A DNA stretch of 64,000 nucleotides from an uncultured Collinsella sp. (GTDB lineage: Bacteria; Actinomycetota; Coriobacteriia; Coriobacteriales; Coriobacteriaceae), in assembly GCA_958437495.1 (NCBI GenBank), contig CAUBOH010000011.1, positions 1 through 64,000 of the forward strand, read 5' to 3'. This document shows positions 25,147 to 33,957 of this stretch, one piece after another. The position numbers and the translations under genes are program-made. The notes beneath the pieces were generated by a model. It did no database searches. It saw nothing but the letters and a program-made list of their open reading frames with translations, and was not told the DNA's origin. Positions within the stretch are counted from its first letter, which is position 1. Every line of letters begins with the position of its first letter.

Positions 25147-26307
25147 CTACTCATCGTCGTCGAGCATTGCGGAGCCGTCGATGGCATAGAGCTCGTCAAA
25201 CCCATCATCTGCCGGCTGCTCCCCCAGTGTCTGGTCAGTAAGCTCGACCTCGGAGGGCGCATCGTCGTCATACTCAAGGCCGCAGGCAAGACGAACCTTA
25301 TGCTCGATCTCGTCGGCGCAATCGGGGTGCTCGCGCAAGAACGCCTTAGCTGCTTCGCGGCCGTTGCCGAGCTTATCCTCACCGTACGCAAACCACGAGC
25401 CCGTCTTTTTGCAGATGTCGTACTCGACAGCCATATCCAGAATCGAGCCCTCCTTGGAGATGCCTGTCCCGTACATAATGTCGAACTCGGCCGAGCGGAA
25501 CGGAGCAGCCACCTTGTTCTTGACCACCTTGGCGCGCACGCGGTTACCAATGACCTCGTCCTTGAGCTTAATGCTGTCGATGCGACGGATGTCGATACGC
25601 ACAGAGGAGAAGAACTTAAGCGCACGGCCGCCCGTCGTGGTCTCGGGGTTGCCGAACATCACGCCGATCTTCTCACGCAGCTGATTAATGAAGATGCACG
25701 TCGTATTGGACTTAGAGAGCGAGCCGGCGAGCTTGCGGAGCGCTTGGCTCATCAGACGTGCCTGCAGGCCAACCGTGGTATCGCCGATTTCGCCCTCGAT
25801 CTCGGCACGCGGGGTGAGCGCGGCGACAGAGTCGACGACGATAGCATCGATAGCACCGGAGCGCACGAGCATGTCGACGATCTCGAGTGCCTGCTCACCC
25901 GTATCGGGCTGGGAAATGAGCACCTCGTCGATATCTACTCCAATGCGCGCGGCATAGGTGGGGTCGAGCGCATGCTCGGCATCGATAAACGCCACAACGC
26001 CACCCATGGCCTGCGCCTCAGCCAAGATCTCGAGCGATAGCGTGGTCTTACCGGAGGACTCGGGGCCGTAAATCTCGACGATGCGGCCACGCGGCACGCC
26101 ACCGATGCCCAAAGCGGCATCGAGAGACAGGGCACCGGTAGGAATGGCCTCGACCTCGAGTTCGGGACCACCGTCGCCATACCTCATGATGGAGCCCTGA
26201 CCGAACTTCTTCTCGATCTCGGCCTTGGTGGTGGCGATCATCTTGTCGCGCTCTTTACCCGTCGTACGTGCATGGACGGTACGTACAGGACCTGAATTCT
26301 TGGCCAT
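25147..26307 (-). CDS. recA: Recombinase RecA
   Basis: A 386-residue recombinase and SOS co-protease. Walker A is GPESSGKTT, followed by VAFIDAEHALDP, the L1 loop region ending ALRKLAGSLSKSN, the L2 segment GVMFGNPETTTGGRALKFF and an acidic C-terminal tail ending DDDE. The ATG at 26307 follows GAGGAGGG; the frame opens seven codons earlier without support. A perfect LexA box lies in its promoter spacer. recX follows 11 bp downstream. Confidence 0.98.
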   Translation of the reverse strand: MAKNSGPVRTVHARTTGKERDKMIATTKAEIEKKFGQGSIMRYGDGGPELEVEAIPTGALSLDAALGIGGVPRGRIVEIYGPESSGKTTLSLEILAEAQAMGGVVAFIDAEHALDPTYAARIGVDIDEVLISQPDTGEQALEIVDMLVRSGAIDAIVVDSVAALTPRAEIEGEIGDTTVGLQARLMSQALRKLAGSLSKSNTTCIFINQLREKIGVMFGNPETTTGGRALKFFSSVRIDIRRIDSIKLKDEVIGNRVRAKVVKNKVAAPFRSAEFDIMYGTGISKEGSILDMAVEYDICKKTGSWFAYGEDKLGNGREAAKAFLREHPDCADEIEHKVRLACGLEYDDDAPSEVELTDQTLGEQPADDGFDELYAIDGSAMLDDDE

Positions 26308-26337
26308 GAAAAGCCCTCCTCTTAACAACCTGCATCG

Positions 26338-26366
26338 ATAATAAACGAACGGCTGTTCGTGGTCAA
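26338..26366 (-). promoter_or_regulatory. recA promoter with LexA box in the spacer
   Basis: On the minus strand TTGACC (26361-26366) and TATTAT (26338-26343) are 17 bp apart. The spacer contains CGAACGGCTGTTCG on the plus strand (26346-26359), a perfect match to CGAACNNNNGTTCG. LexA bound here would exclude RNA polymerase. Confidence 0.92.
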
Positions 26367-26408
26367 CCGTACAGATACATCATATGCAGGCCATCATTCC
26401 AAAACCCA

Positions 26409-26436
26409 ACCAAACGCCGACCAAAAGCTGACCAAA
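26409..26436. repeat. Three ACCAAA words phased at 11 bp
   Basis: ACCAAA begins at 26409, 26420 and 26431, exactly 11 bp apart, with a weaker ACCGCA at 26443. The array lies about 45-80 bp upstream of the recA -35 box on the same face of the helix. It could bind an activator or bend DNA. Confidence 0.4.
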
Positions 26437-26534
26437 TGCTTGACCGCAGAGAAACCAATGGGAACAAATCAAGTAAGAAAAGGCCTACGACCAGCACAGA
26501 CTCTAAAAACGCCAGAGGTCCCCATCTCCACAAT

Positions 26535-26556
26535 TAAGGGGCCCGAAAGCCCCTTA
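26535..26556 (-). terminator. Terminator after pncC
   Basis: TAAGGGGC (26535-26542) and GCCCCTTA (26549-26556) form an 8-bp stem 9 bp beyond the pncC stop. On the minus strand it is followed by ATTGTGG, so the T-tract is poor. Confidence 0.55.
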
Positions 26557-26564
26557 CAACACGC

Positions 26565-27095
26565 CTATTCCATAGAGTCAAGAATGCGGGTGATGCATCC
26601 CAGTGCCTCCGTGACCGCATGGGCACGAACACACGAACGATCTCCCTCGTAGCAGCAACGCATGGAATCCACGACCGTCATTCCTCCATTGGCCGGGCGA
26701 TACGCCCAGCCAATATAGAACGTTCCAGCAGGATCGTTCTCGGTGCCCCCGCCGGGACCGGCATATCCCGTCGCGCTCACGGCAATATCGCTCTGGTACA
26801 GATCCAGCGAACCGGCGGCCATCTCACGAGCCGTCTGATACGAAACCGCGGTATAGCGATCGAGCGTCTCTTGCTCGACACCCAGCACGCGATGCTTGAT
26901 CTCGTCGCAGTATGTCACCGCACCGCCGCGCAGCACCGCAGAGGCACCGGGGATATCGGCAATCGTCGAGGCGATCATACCCGCGGTCAACGACTCAGCC
27001 GTCGATACCGTCACGACCAGTGCGCTTGCACGCTCGACAATAGCGCGCGCCAGCTCCTCATTACGCGCGGTAATCTGCAAATAAGAGTCCGTCAT
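26565..27095 (-). CDS. pncC: CinA-type nicotinamide-nucleotide amidase
   Basis: A 176-residue stand-alone C-terminal CinA domain. Characteristic segments are VSTAESLTAGM, GGAVTYCDEIKHRVLGV and SATGYAGPGGGTEN. The PncC family deamidates nicotinamide mononucleotide in NAD recycling; the N-terminal molybdopterin-like half of full CinA is absent. The pgsA-cinA-recA order is common in Gram-positive bacteria. It starts 12 bp after the pgsA stop. Confidence 0.92.
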   Translation of the reverse strand: MTDSYLQITARNEELARAIVERASALVVTVSTAESLTAGMIASTIADIPGASAVLRGGAVTYCDEIKHRVLGVEQETLDRYTAVSYQTAREMAAGSLDLYQSDIAVSATGYAGPGGGTENDPAGTFYIGWAYRPANGGMTVVDSMRCCYEGDRSCVRAHAVTEALGCITRILDSME

Positions 27096-27107
27096 ACCTA
27101 CCAGGAC

Positions 27108-27746
27108 CTAGACCGAAAAGACAATCTTGCGGCAGTTCCAGAAGTACTGAGCGCCCGAGATAACGGTCAGGATGACAGCGATGACATACAGGAAGCGTGA
27201 CACCGAGTAGATTCCGAGCGTCAGCGTCGCCGGGCCAAGGTGAAGGCCCGCCATCGCAAAGACGCACAGGTAGCCGCAGATGGAGACCATCGTGGTCGCC
27301 GTCTTATACTTGCCGAGCTTGTCAGCCGCGATGACCACGCCGGCAGCGCTCGCGACCATGCGCAGGGCGCTTACCAGCAACTCGCGGAACAGGATGATAA
27401 ACACGGACCACACGGAAACCGCGCCAAAGTCCAAGAAAAGGAGCAGAGCCGAGAACACCAGCAGCTTATCGGCGATGGGGTCCAAGAACTTGCCGAAGTC
27501 GGTGATCTCGTTGCGCGAACGCGCCAGATAGCCATCAACCTTATCGGTGCACGACAAGATGACGTACAGAATAAACGCAGCAGCGGCGAGCGGGCCGTCA
27601 AAGGTGCTCCAATGTGTACCCGCAACGCTCGTATGCGACAGGGCGGAAACAATCATAAAGACCGGGATAAAGACGATGCGCACGCACGTCACGATGTTGG
27701 CGGGCGTCCAGACACTCGTCAATTCCTTATTGCTCTCGTTAGCCAC
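27108..27746 (-). CDS. pgsA: CDP-diacylglycerol-glycerol-3-P phosphatidyltransferase
   Basis: A 212-residue membrane enzyme that makes phosphatidylglycerophosphate. The CDP-alcohol motif is complete: D68, D71, G72, A75, R76, G85, D89, D93. The opening TPANIVTCVRIVFIPVFMI is the standard PgsA N-terminus, and the context (rimO upstream, cinA and recA downstream) is the classical one for pgsA. It starts with GTG behind TAGGAGAG. The paralogue at 7789 is more distant and longer. Confidence 0.94.
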   Translation of the reverse strand: MANESNKELTSVWTPANIVTCVRIVFIPVFMIVSALSHTSVAGTHWSTFDGPLAAAAFILYVILSCTDKVDGYLARSRNEITDFGKFLDPIADKLLVFSALLLFLDFGAVSVWSVFIILFRELLVSALRMVASAAGVVIAADKLGKYKTATTMVSICGYLCVFAMAGLHLGPATLTLGIYSVSRFLYVIAVILTVISGAQYFWNCRKIVFSV

Positions 27747-27755
27747 GACGCTCTC

Positions 27756-29105
27756 CTACTCCACAACATGACCGATAAGCTCGTAGCAGAAGCTATCGGT
27801 AAACTCGACGGTCAAAATATCGCCCACGGACGCCTCGCTGGCATCCAGGTGCACCGCTCCGTCGGAATCAGGAGCCTGGAACCAGGCGTGACCGATGAGC
27901 TCGGCGCCATCTTCGGTCTCCTCGATACCGTCGACGATCACCTGGGCACGCTCGCCCAAGTGCGCGGCGGTCGCGGCAAAACCGAGCGACTCGGCCAGGT
28001 CCATAGCCTCCTGGGCGCGCTCGAGCTTAACGTCCTCGTCGACCTGACCCTCCATCTTGGCGGCCAGGCTTCCCTCCTCCTGCGAGTAGGCAAAAACGCT
28101 CGTGTAGTCAAAGCCCACGGTATCCATAAAGTCGATAAGATCGCGGAACTCGTCGTCGGTCTCGGTCGGGAAGCCGACCATGGCCGTAGAGCGGATCACG
28201 ATACCAGGGATGCGATTGCGCAGGTCGCGGAACAAGTCCTCAAGTTCCTGACGCGAACCGGAGCGACGCATGGCCTTCAGGATGCGGGCGGAACAGTGCT
28301 GCACGGGGATATCGATGTAGGGCAGTACCTCGGGCGTATCGCGAATGGTCTCAATGAGCTCGTCAGTCATGCCCTCGGGCTGCAGATAGAGCACGCGCAC
28401 CCAAACATTGTGCGGGCGCACGGCCTCAGCGACGGCGCGCAGCAGCTGCGCCAGATTGCGCGGCGAGCCCTCGGCGACGTCCTCGTCGGCGAAGTCGGTG
28501 CCCCAAATGCCCGTGTCCTGACCGATCAGCACGATCTCGCGCACACCGCCGGCAACCAGGTCACGCACCTCCGAGATGATACTCTCGGCATTACGCGAAT
28601 GATAACGGCCGCGAATGTAGGGAATCATGCAGAAGCTGCAGAAGCGATTGCAGCCATCGGAGATCTTAACGTAGGCGACCGCACCCTCGACGGTACGCTT
28701 GACCTGAGGAATATAGGCGGCAATCTCGCGCTCGATACCCAGCACGCCGTCGATGACCGCCACGATGCCGTCCTCTTCGTCGGCCTTCACAAAGGCAGCG
28801 ACCTCGGGCAGCTCGTCGGGCAGGTCATCGCCGTAGCGCGACGGCACGCAACCGCACATGACGATGGGACAGGAGCGAACGCCGTCCTGCACCTCGTTGG
28901 CGAGCTCGAGTGTGGTCTCGATGCTCTCAGACGTTGCGGAGGCCAAGAACGAGCACGTGTTGACGATAGCGATATCGGCATCCTGGGGATCGAATGCCTC
29001 CTCGTAGCCCGCGGCAGTCAGCAGCGAGCGCATGCGGTCGGTATCAACCTCGTTTTTTGCGCAACCGAGGGTGATGTAGAGCACGGAGCCCAACGGTGTA
29101 TCCAT
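27756..29105 (-). CDS. rimO: Ribosomal protein S12 methylthiotransferase RimO
   Basis: A 449-residue radical-SAM enzyme that methylthiolates an Asp of ribosomal protein S12. The N-terminal cluster cysteines are in TLGCAKNEVD, NTCSFL and CGC; the radical-SAM motif is GCNRFCSFC followed by IPYIRGRYHSR, typical of RimO; a C-terminal TRAM domain (about 380-449) binds RNA. It precedes pgsA by 9 bp. It is one of three methylthiotransferases in the window. Confidence 0.97.
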   Translation of the reverse strand: MDTPLGSVLYITLGCAKNEVDTDRMRSLLTAAGYEEAFDPQDADIAIVNTCSFLASATSESIETTLELANEVQDGVRSCPIVMCGCVPSRYGDDLPDELPEVAAFVKADEEDGIVAVIDGVLGIEREIAAYIPQVKRTVEGAVAYVKISDGCNRFCSFCMIPYIRGRYHSRNAESIISEVRDLVAGGVREIVLIGQDTGIWGTDFADEDVAEGSPRNLAQLLRAVAEAVRPHNVWVRVLYLQPEGMTDELIETIRDTPEVLPYIDIPVQHCSARILKAMRRSGSRQELEDLFRDLRNRIPGIVIRSTAMVGFPTETDDEFRDLIDFMDTVGFDYTSVFAYSQEEGSLAAKMEGQVDEDVKLERAQEAMDLAESLGFAATAAHLGERAQVIVDGIEETEDGAELIGHAWFQAPDSDGAVHLDASEASVGDILTVEFTDSFCYELIGHVVE

Positions 29106-29131
29106 GTTGGAGAGCGGTCCTTTCGAATGAA

Positions 29132-29629
29132 TTAACGGTAGTTGGTAAACTGAAGTGGCTGGCCGTAGTCCTGATCGCGCAGGAACTGGATAACAGCCTG
29201 AAGCGCATCTTTAGAGGCCGAGGAAACGCGCAGCTTATCGGCCTCGATGGTCACCTTGACCTTGAGTTTTTGGTCCTTGACGTCCTTGTTGATCTTCTTG
29301 GCGGTCGTCTGGTCGATACCCTCCACGATATGGCCGAGCACGCGAACGGTACCGCCCGAGGCAGCCTGCGGAGCATCCCAAGAGACAGCCTTGAGGTCGA
29401 TGCCACGCTTGATGAGCTTAGAGCTCAGCACGTCGATAATCTGCTTGGAGACAAAGTCGGCCGGAGCGTTAATCGTAAAGAGCTTGTCGCCCTTCGAGAG
29501 CTCGATCGTGGCGCCGGAATCCTTAAGGTCATAGCGCTGGGAGATTTCGCGCGTAGTCTGCTGGAAGGCGTTGTCAACCTCCTGCATGTTGACCTCGGAC
29601 ACAACATCAAAGCTGGAATCTTTAGCCAT
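29132..29629 (-). CDS. YajQ-family nucleotide-binding protein
   Basis: A 165-residue DUF520/YajQ protein. The opening SFDVVSEVNMQEVDNA and the later ISQRYDLKDS are family signatures, as is DVKDQKLKVKVTIEADKLRV. Members bind nucleotides, in some bacteria cyclic di-GMP, or tRNA; the role here is unknown. CGAAAGGATGAACC gives a good ribosome site. It lies between the RodZ-like gene and rimO. Confidence 0.94.
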   Translation of the reverse strand: MAKDSSFDVVSEVNMQEVDNAFQQTTREISQRYDLKDSGATIELSKGDKLFTINAPADFVSKQIIDVLSSKLIKRGIDLKAVSWDAPQAASGGTVRVLGHIVEGIDQTTAKKINKDVKDQKLKVKVTIEADKLRVSSASKDALQAVIQFLRDQDYGQPLQFTNYR

Positions 29630-29655
29630 GGTTCATCCTTTCGCTTGCGAGCGGC

Positions 29656-31176
29656 CTAGTAGCTGTCGTACGAATAATCGGTAGAATCGGTCGTCGTTTG
29701 ACCGTCGGTGACGCTATCGGTGCCATCCGTGGACTGGGCATCGGTGCCGTCGGTACCATCGGTTCCGTCGGTACTTTCCGTGCCATCAGTGCCGTCGGAG
29801 CCCTCGCCGTCCTTGGTGTCGGTGGTCTCCTTCTTGGGAACGGTAATGGTCACACGCGCCACGCCCGATGTCTTGGTATCGTAGCGGACCTTTTCGCCGT
29901 TCTTGGTGACCGTGACGTCGGAAGGCTTGGACGTAGTGATTTCAATCGAAGACTCAGGCGTGTACTCCTGCTCAAAGGGGCCGGTCGCTTGGGCGCCATA
30001 GACCGACTTGCCGTCGACCTTGACTTCAATCCACGCGGTCTTGCCCTTGGCGACAGAGACCTTGACCTTCGTAACCTCGTTTTCGCCCTTCTTGGTCGTC
30101 TTCTTAGCGGTTTCTGAATCAGTCGACTCGTCCGTGGCCTCATCGGCATCTTCGTCCTCATCGGCCGTTTCGGTCTTCTTTGAAGACTTCTTGGTCGTCG
30201 GCTTGGTTGCCACAGGGGTCTCGGGCGTCGATTCGGGAGTCGAAGAACCGCAGCCGCGCAGCAAGACCACAATGAGCACGATGAGCAGCAGCGCAACGGC
30301 ACCGATACCGGCATAGACGATACGCGGATCGAGCCCGTTGTTCTGTGGGGCACGCACGCCACCGCGCCCACGGTTGGATCCGCCACGACCACTGCCCTGA
30401 GGCATACGTCCGCGATTGTTGTCGGGACGACCGCGATAACCGCCCTGGCGCTGCATATCGCGCTGACCCGAACGAGGCGCGAGCTCGCTACAGCCCTGGT
30501 AGTTACGTTGTCCCGAACGCGGGGCGGAGGAGCGCCGGCCAGACGGTTGCGACTGCGAGCGGAGACGCGGCGTCACCTGCGTAGTATCGGCATCCGCATA
30601 GCCGCCGCGAGCACGACCGGCAGAGACACCACGGTAGCCACGATCGGAATAGCCGCCATCGCCGTAGCCGGCACGAGGATCGCGCGCCACGCCGCGGGCA
30701 GCGGGAAGCGCGCGATCGTCGGGCGTAGGCGTACTGCGGAAACGATCGCGCTGAGAACGGATTTCCTCACTGGACCCCGTCTCGGTAATATAGCCAGCCT
30801 GCTGCGGACGCTGACCATAACGCGTTGAGCGACCACCCTGAACCATCAAGAAGCGCCCGTTATCCACCGAGGAACGAGAATTGACATAGCCGGCGGCATC
30901 CTGAAAACGACCGCCCTGCTGCGACGTCTCGCGCTCGTATGCCATCAGCTCATCAAAGTAGGCATTGACGACCTCGCGCGGATTGAGGCCCAAAAAGCGT
31001 GCATAGCTCGAAATCATGCCCTGCGCATAGCCGCGCGGAGGCATCGACGCAAAGTTACCGGTCTCGAAAAACTCGATGATCTGCGGTCTGATTTTGATGG
31101 TGTTGGCGACCTGCTGAATGGAAAGACCCATTCGGCGACGCTGCTCGAGCAGCATGTCACCAAAGCGTGCAGCCAT
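29656..31176 (-). CDS. RodZ-like membrane protein with RGG-rich linker
   Basis: A 506-residue protein. The N-terminal Xre-type helix-turn-helix (about 4-75) with MLLEQRRRMGLSIQQVANTI is the RodZ/HTH_25 domain. It is followed by a long disordered linker (about 85-280) rich in Arg, Gly, Gln and Tyr with many RG and GGYR units, a membrane helix (about 286-307), an acidic stretch, a DUF4115 beta domain (about 365-455) and a C-terminal GTDGTDGT-type repeat tail. RodZ links the cytoskeleton to cell shape. The ATG overlaps the ftsK stop (TGATG). The RG-rich linker is much longer than in the Escherichia coli protein. Confidence 0.85.
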   Translation of the reverse strand: MAARFGDMLLEQRRRMGLSIQQVANTIKIRPQIIEFFETGNFASMPPRGYAQGMISSYARFLGLNPREVVNAYFDELMAYERETSQQGGRFQDAAGYVNSRSSVDNGRFLMVQGGRSTRYGQRPQQAGYITETGSSEEIRSQRDRFRSTPTPDDRALPAARGVARDPRAGYGDGGYSDRGYRGVSAGRARGGYADADTTQVTPRLRSQSQPSGRRSSAPRSGQRNYQGCSELAPRSGQRDMQRQGGYRGRPDNNRGRMPQGSGRGGSNRGRGGVRAPQNNGLDPRIVYAGIGAVALLLIVLIVVLLRGCGSSTPESTPETPVATKPTTKKSSKKTETADEDEDADEATDESTDSETAKKTTKKGENEVTKVKVSVAKGKTAWIEVKVDGKSVYGAQATGPFEQEYTPESSIEITTSKPSDVTVTKNGEKVRYDTKTSGVARVTITVPKKETTDTKDGEGSDGTDGTESTDGTDGTDGTDAQSTDGTDSVTDGQTTTDSTDYSYDSY

Positions 31177-33956
31177 CAGAATCCTCCAAACTCACGATCT
31201 TCACGTGCCATCTCGGCGTCGACGGATTCCAGTGCGGCAAGCCCCTCCTCGTCCAGAAGGACCTCGCGCGGCTTGGAACCGTCGGGCGGGCCGACGACAC
31301 CCTTTTCTTCCAGCATGTCCATAATACGCCCGGCACGCGCATAGCCAACCTTGAGGCGGCGTTGCAGGCCAGATGTGGAGCCAAGCTGCGATTCCACCAC
31401 AATATGGGCGGCTTCCCAGATAAGCGGATCGTCATCCTGCGGTTCGGCAACACCGGTCCGGACAATACCGCCACCACCCGCCATGGACATCGAGGCGGGA
31501 GCCACGGCAGAAAGGATCTCCTCGTGGTAGTCCGGCTCGCTCTGAGATTTGACGAACTCGACGATCTCATTGATCTCGTCATCCGAAACAAAGCAGCCCT
31601 GGATACGGCGAGGCTTGCCCCAATCAACCTTAGAGAACAGCATATCGCCCAGACCGGTGAGCTTCTCGGCGCCCATCTGGTCGATGATGACGCGGGAATC
31701 GATGCCCGTAGCGACGTTAAAGGCAATACGGTTGGTGATATTGGCCTTGATGAGACCCGTCACCACGTTGGAACTGGGGCGCTGCGTGGCCACGATAAGG
31801 TGGATTCCGGCGGCACGGCCCAGCTGGGCGATACGCACGATCGACGCCTCGACATCCTTGCCGGCGACCATCATTAGGTCCGAAAGCTCATCGATGATGA
31901 TGACCAGGTAGGGCATCTTTTGCGGCGGGTTGTCATAATGCTCAAACTCGCCGGCGGCCTGCTTTTCGTTATAGGTCGAAATCTTACGGACGTTGAGGCG
32001 TTCGAAGACCTTCAGGCGCCGCTCCATCTCGGAAACGGCCCACTGCAGGGCGCTTGCGGCCTGCTTGGGCTCGGTCACGACGGGCACATAGAGATGCGGC
32101 AGGCCGTTGTAGCCCGCGAGCTCAACGCGCTTGGGGTCAACCATGATCAGGCGAACGTCCTCGGGAAGCGCGCGCATGAGCAGGGTCGTGATGATGGAAT
32201 TGATCATGACCGACTTACCGGAACCGGTGGTACCGGCGATCAACAGGTGGGGCATCTTGGCGAGGTCGGCAACGACCGGCGTACCCTCGGCATCGCGACC
32301 GATAGCCAGCTCGAGCGGGCCGCCCTTCACATAGGGCAGCACGTCGCCCAGATTGACGTTTTGACGTTTGCGGTTAGGGATCTCGATACCCACAAGCGAA
32401 GTACCGGGAATCGGAGCAAAGATACGCACCGACTGGGCAGCAAGCGAAAGCGCGATATCGTCCTCGAGGCTCGAGATCTTGCTCACGCGCTCGCCTTCGC
32501 CGGGCTGCAACTTAAAGGTCGTCACCGTGGGGCCGGCAATCCAGCCGACCACGCGGGCGCTTCGGCCAAACTCAAGCAAGGTCGACTGCAGCGACTCGGC
32601 GGTCTGCTCCAACTCCTTATCAGAAGACGCGGCAGACGCCGACTGCGGGTTGGCATGCAGAATATCGAGCGGCGGAAGCTTGAGGCCGTCCTCTTCTTCG
32701 CTCTCGGCATCCGCAACGGCTTTATCCGCTCCCCCATCGCTGGCTGCCGGTGCTTCGGTAGCGCTCGCAACAGACGCGTCGGCAACCTTGGGATGCTTGA
32801 GGAAATCAGGAATCTGCGGAGCGGCCGAAACCGGATTCACGGCAAACGGCGGCTCGGACTCGTCAGCCTTGTCCGGGTCGTCTTCCATCGAAAACTGACC
32901 GGTCACCTGTCCGCGCTTGGCACGGCGACGCGGCAGCAAAGTTGTCTTGGCGGACTCGAGCGGAGCCTCGTCGTCCTCGTCATCGCCTTCGGTGAGTTCG
33001 ATTTCGCTATCGGACCATGACGGATCCGGCTCGCTCGTATTGAGTTTAGGCGCAGCCTTGCCCTTCTTGGCGTGACGGCGCGGCAGCAGCGTCGTTTTGG
33101 CGTGCTCGGCCTCCACGGCCTCGGACACATCGACAAACGGATCCTCATCCTCGTCGTCTTCGTTCAGAATCGGATCAACGTCATCGCCCATAACCGTGGT
33201 CACGGCAGCATCGGAGCCCTTTTGGCGCAGAATGCTCAGGTGCGGGCGAGCGACACCGGGAACCAAAAGGGCCTCGTCGTCGCCCCACGGGCTGGCGTTG
33301 ACATCGGCGCGGCGGCGCTCGGCAAAATCGGCCGCACGGTCACGGGCGGAGCGCAGAACGCCGCCCACCGAAAAGCCGATGATAACCAAACCAACGACGA
33401 CAAGGCCCAGCAGGACCACCATAGCAATGGGTTTACCCAGGGCATTTTGCAGCGTGCTGGCGATAAAGGCACCGATGTAGCCACCCGAGGCAGAAAGGTT
33501 TTGCGGCGTGAACATAAGGGCGCTCGAATCGCTCGTGCCCGGCACCATCAAAGACAGGATGGAGACCACGGCCACAAAGACCACGGCACCGCCGGCAACC
33601 GAACGCACGTTGAGCGGAGAATCCTCACCCAAAAAGAGCGTAGCGGCAAACAGCAGGATGACGATTGGCAGCACATAGGCACCCAGGCCAAAACCAAGGT
33701 GGTAGAAACCGGCGACCGCGGCCGTCACGGGCGCAGTCGCCGGCGAAATCACGGCAATAAAAGACGCGATGGCCAAAACGGCGATAACGACACCCGCGAT
33801 ATCACGGTTGGCCGAGGGCTCGACCAAGGGTTCGAAATCGTCGAACTCGTCCTCGTGGCCCTTATTGGCACGCAGATGGGAACCGGCACCCTTAGCAGAT
33901 GCCGGTTGGTTGTTGGCCTTATTGCCTTTGGCGTTTTGTGCAGATCCGCGCGCCAA
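31176..33956 (-). CDS. ftsK: DNA translocase FtsK/SpoIIIE
   Basis: A 926-residue translocase that moves chromosomal DNA through the division septum. Four membrane helices lie in about residues 55-225, then an acidic/proline linker with two copies of a TTLLPRR-AKxG segment, the alpha/beta motor (FKLQPGEGERVSKI, Walker A GTTGSGKS, Walker B VIIIDELSDLMM) and a C-terminal gamma winged helix (about 860-926) that reads orientation sequences. The start is TTG, with GGAGGT 5-6 nt upstream inside the end of rnj. Its TGA overlaps the start of the RodZ-like gene. Confidence 0.96.
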   Translation of the reverse strand: MARGSAQNAKGNKANNQPASAKGAGSHLRANKGHEDEFDDFEPLVEPSANRDIAGVVIAVLAIASFIAVISPATAPVTAAVAGFYHLGFGLGAYVLPIVILLFAATLFLGEDSPLNVRSVAGGAVVFVAVVSILSLMVPGTSDSSALMFTPQNLSASGGYIGAFIASTLQNALGKPIAMVVLLGLVVVGLVIIGFSVGGVLRSARDRAADFAERRRADVNASPWGDDEALLVPGVARPHLSILRQKGSDAAVTTVMGDDVDPILNEDDEDEDPFVDVSEAVEAEHAKTTLLPRRHAKKGKAAPKLNTSEPDPSWSDSEIELTEGDDEDDEAPLESAKTTLLPRRRAKRGQVTGQFSMEDDPDKADESEPPFAVNPVSAAPQIPDFLKHPKVADASVASATEAPAASDGGADKAVADAESEEEDGLKLPPLDILHANPQSASAASSDKELEQTAESLQSTLLEFGRSARVVGWIAGPTVTTFKLQPGEGERVSKISSLEDDIALSLAAQSVRIFAPIPGTSLVGIEIPNRKRQNVNLGDVLPYVKGGPLELAIGRDAEGTPVVADLAKMPHLLIAGTTGSGKSVMINSIITTLLMRALPEDVRLIMVDPKRVELAGYNGLPHLYVPVVTEPKQAASALQWAVSEMERRLKVFERLNVRKISTYNEKQAAGEFEHYDNPPQKMPYLVIIIDELSDLMMVAGKDVEASIVRIAQLGRAAGIHLIVATQRPSSNVVTGLIKANITNRIAFNVATGIDSRVIIDQMGAEKLTGLGDMLFSKVDWGKPRRIQGCFVSDDEINEIVEFVKSQSEPDYHEEILSAVAPASMSMAGGGGIVRTGVAEPQDDDPLIWEAAHIVVESQLGSTSGLQRRLKVGYARAGRIMDMLEEKGVVGPPDGSKPREVLLDEEGLAALESVDAEMAREDREFGGF

Positions 33957-33957
33957 A

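Noticed and set aside
27240..29135. 631-residue plus-strand open frame
   Set aside because: Antisense to pgsA and rimO, both of which have clear motifs.
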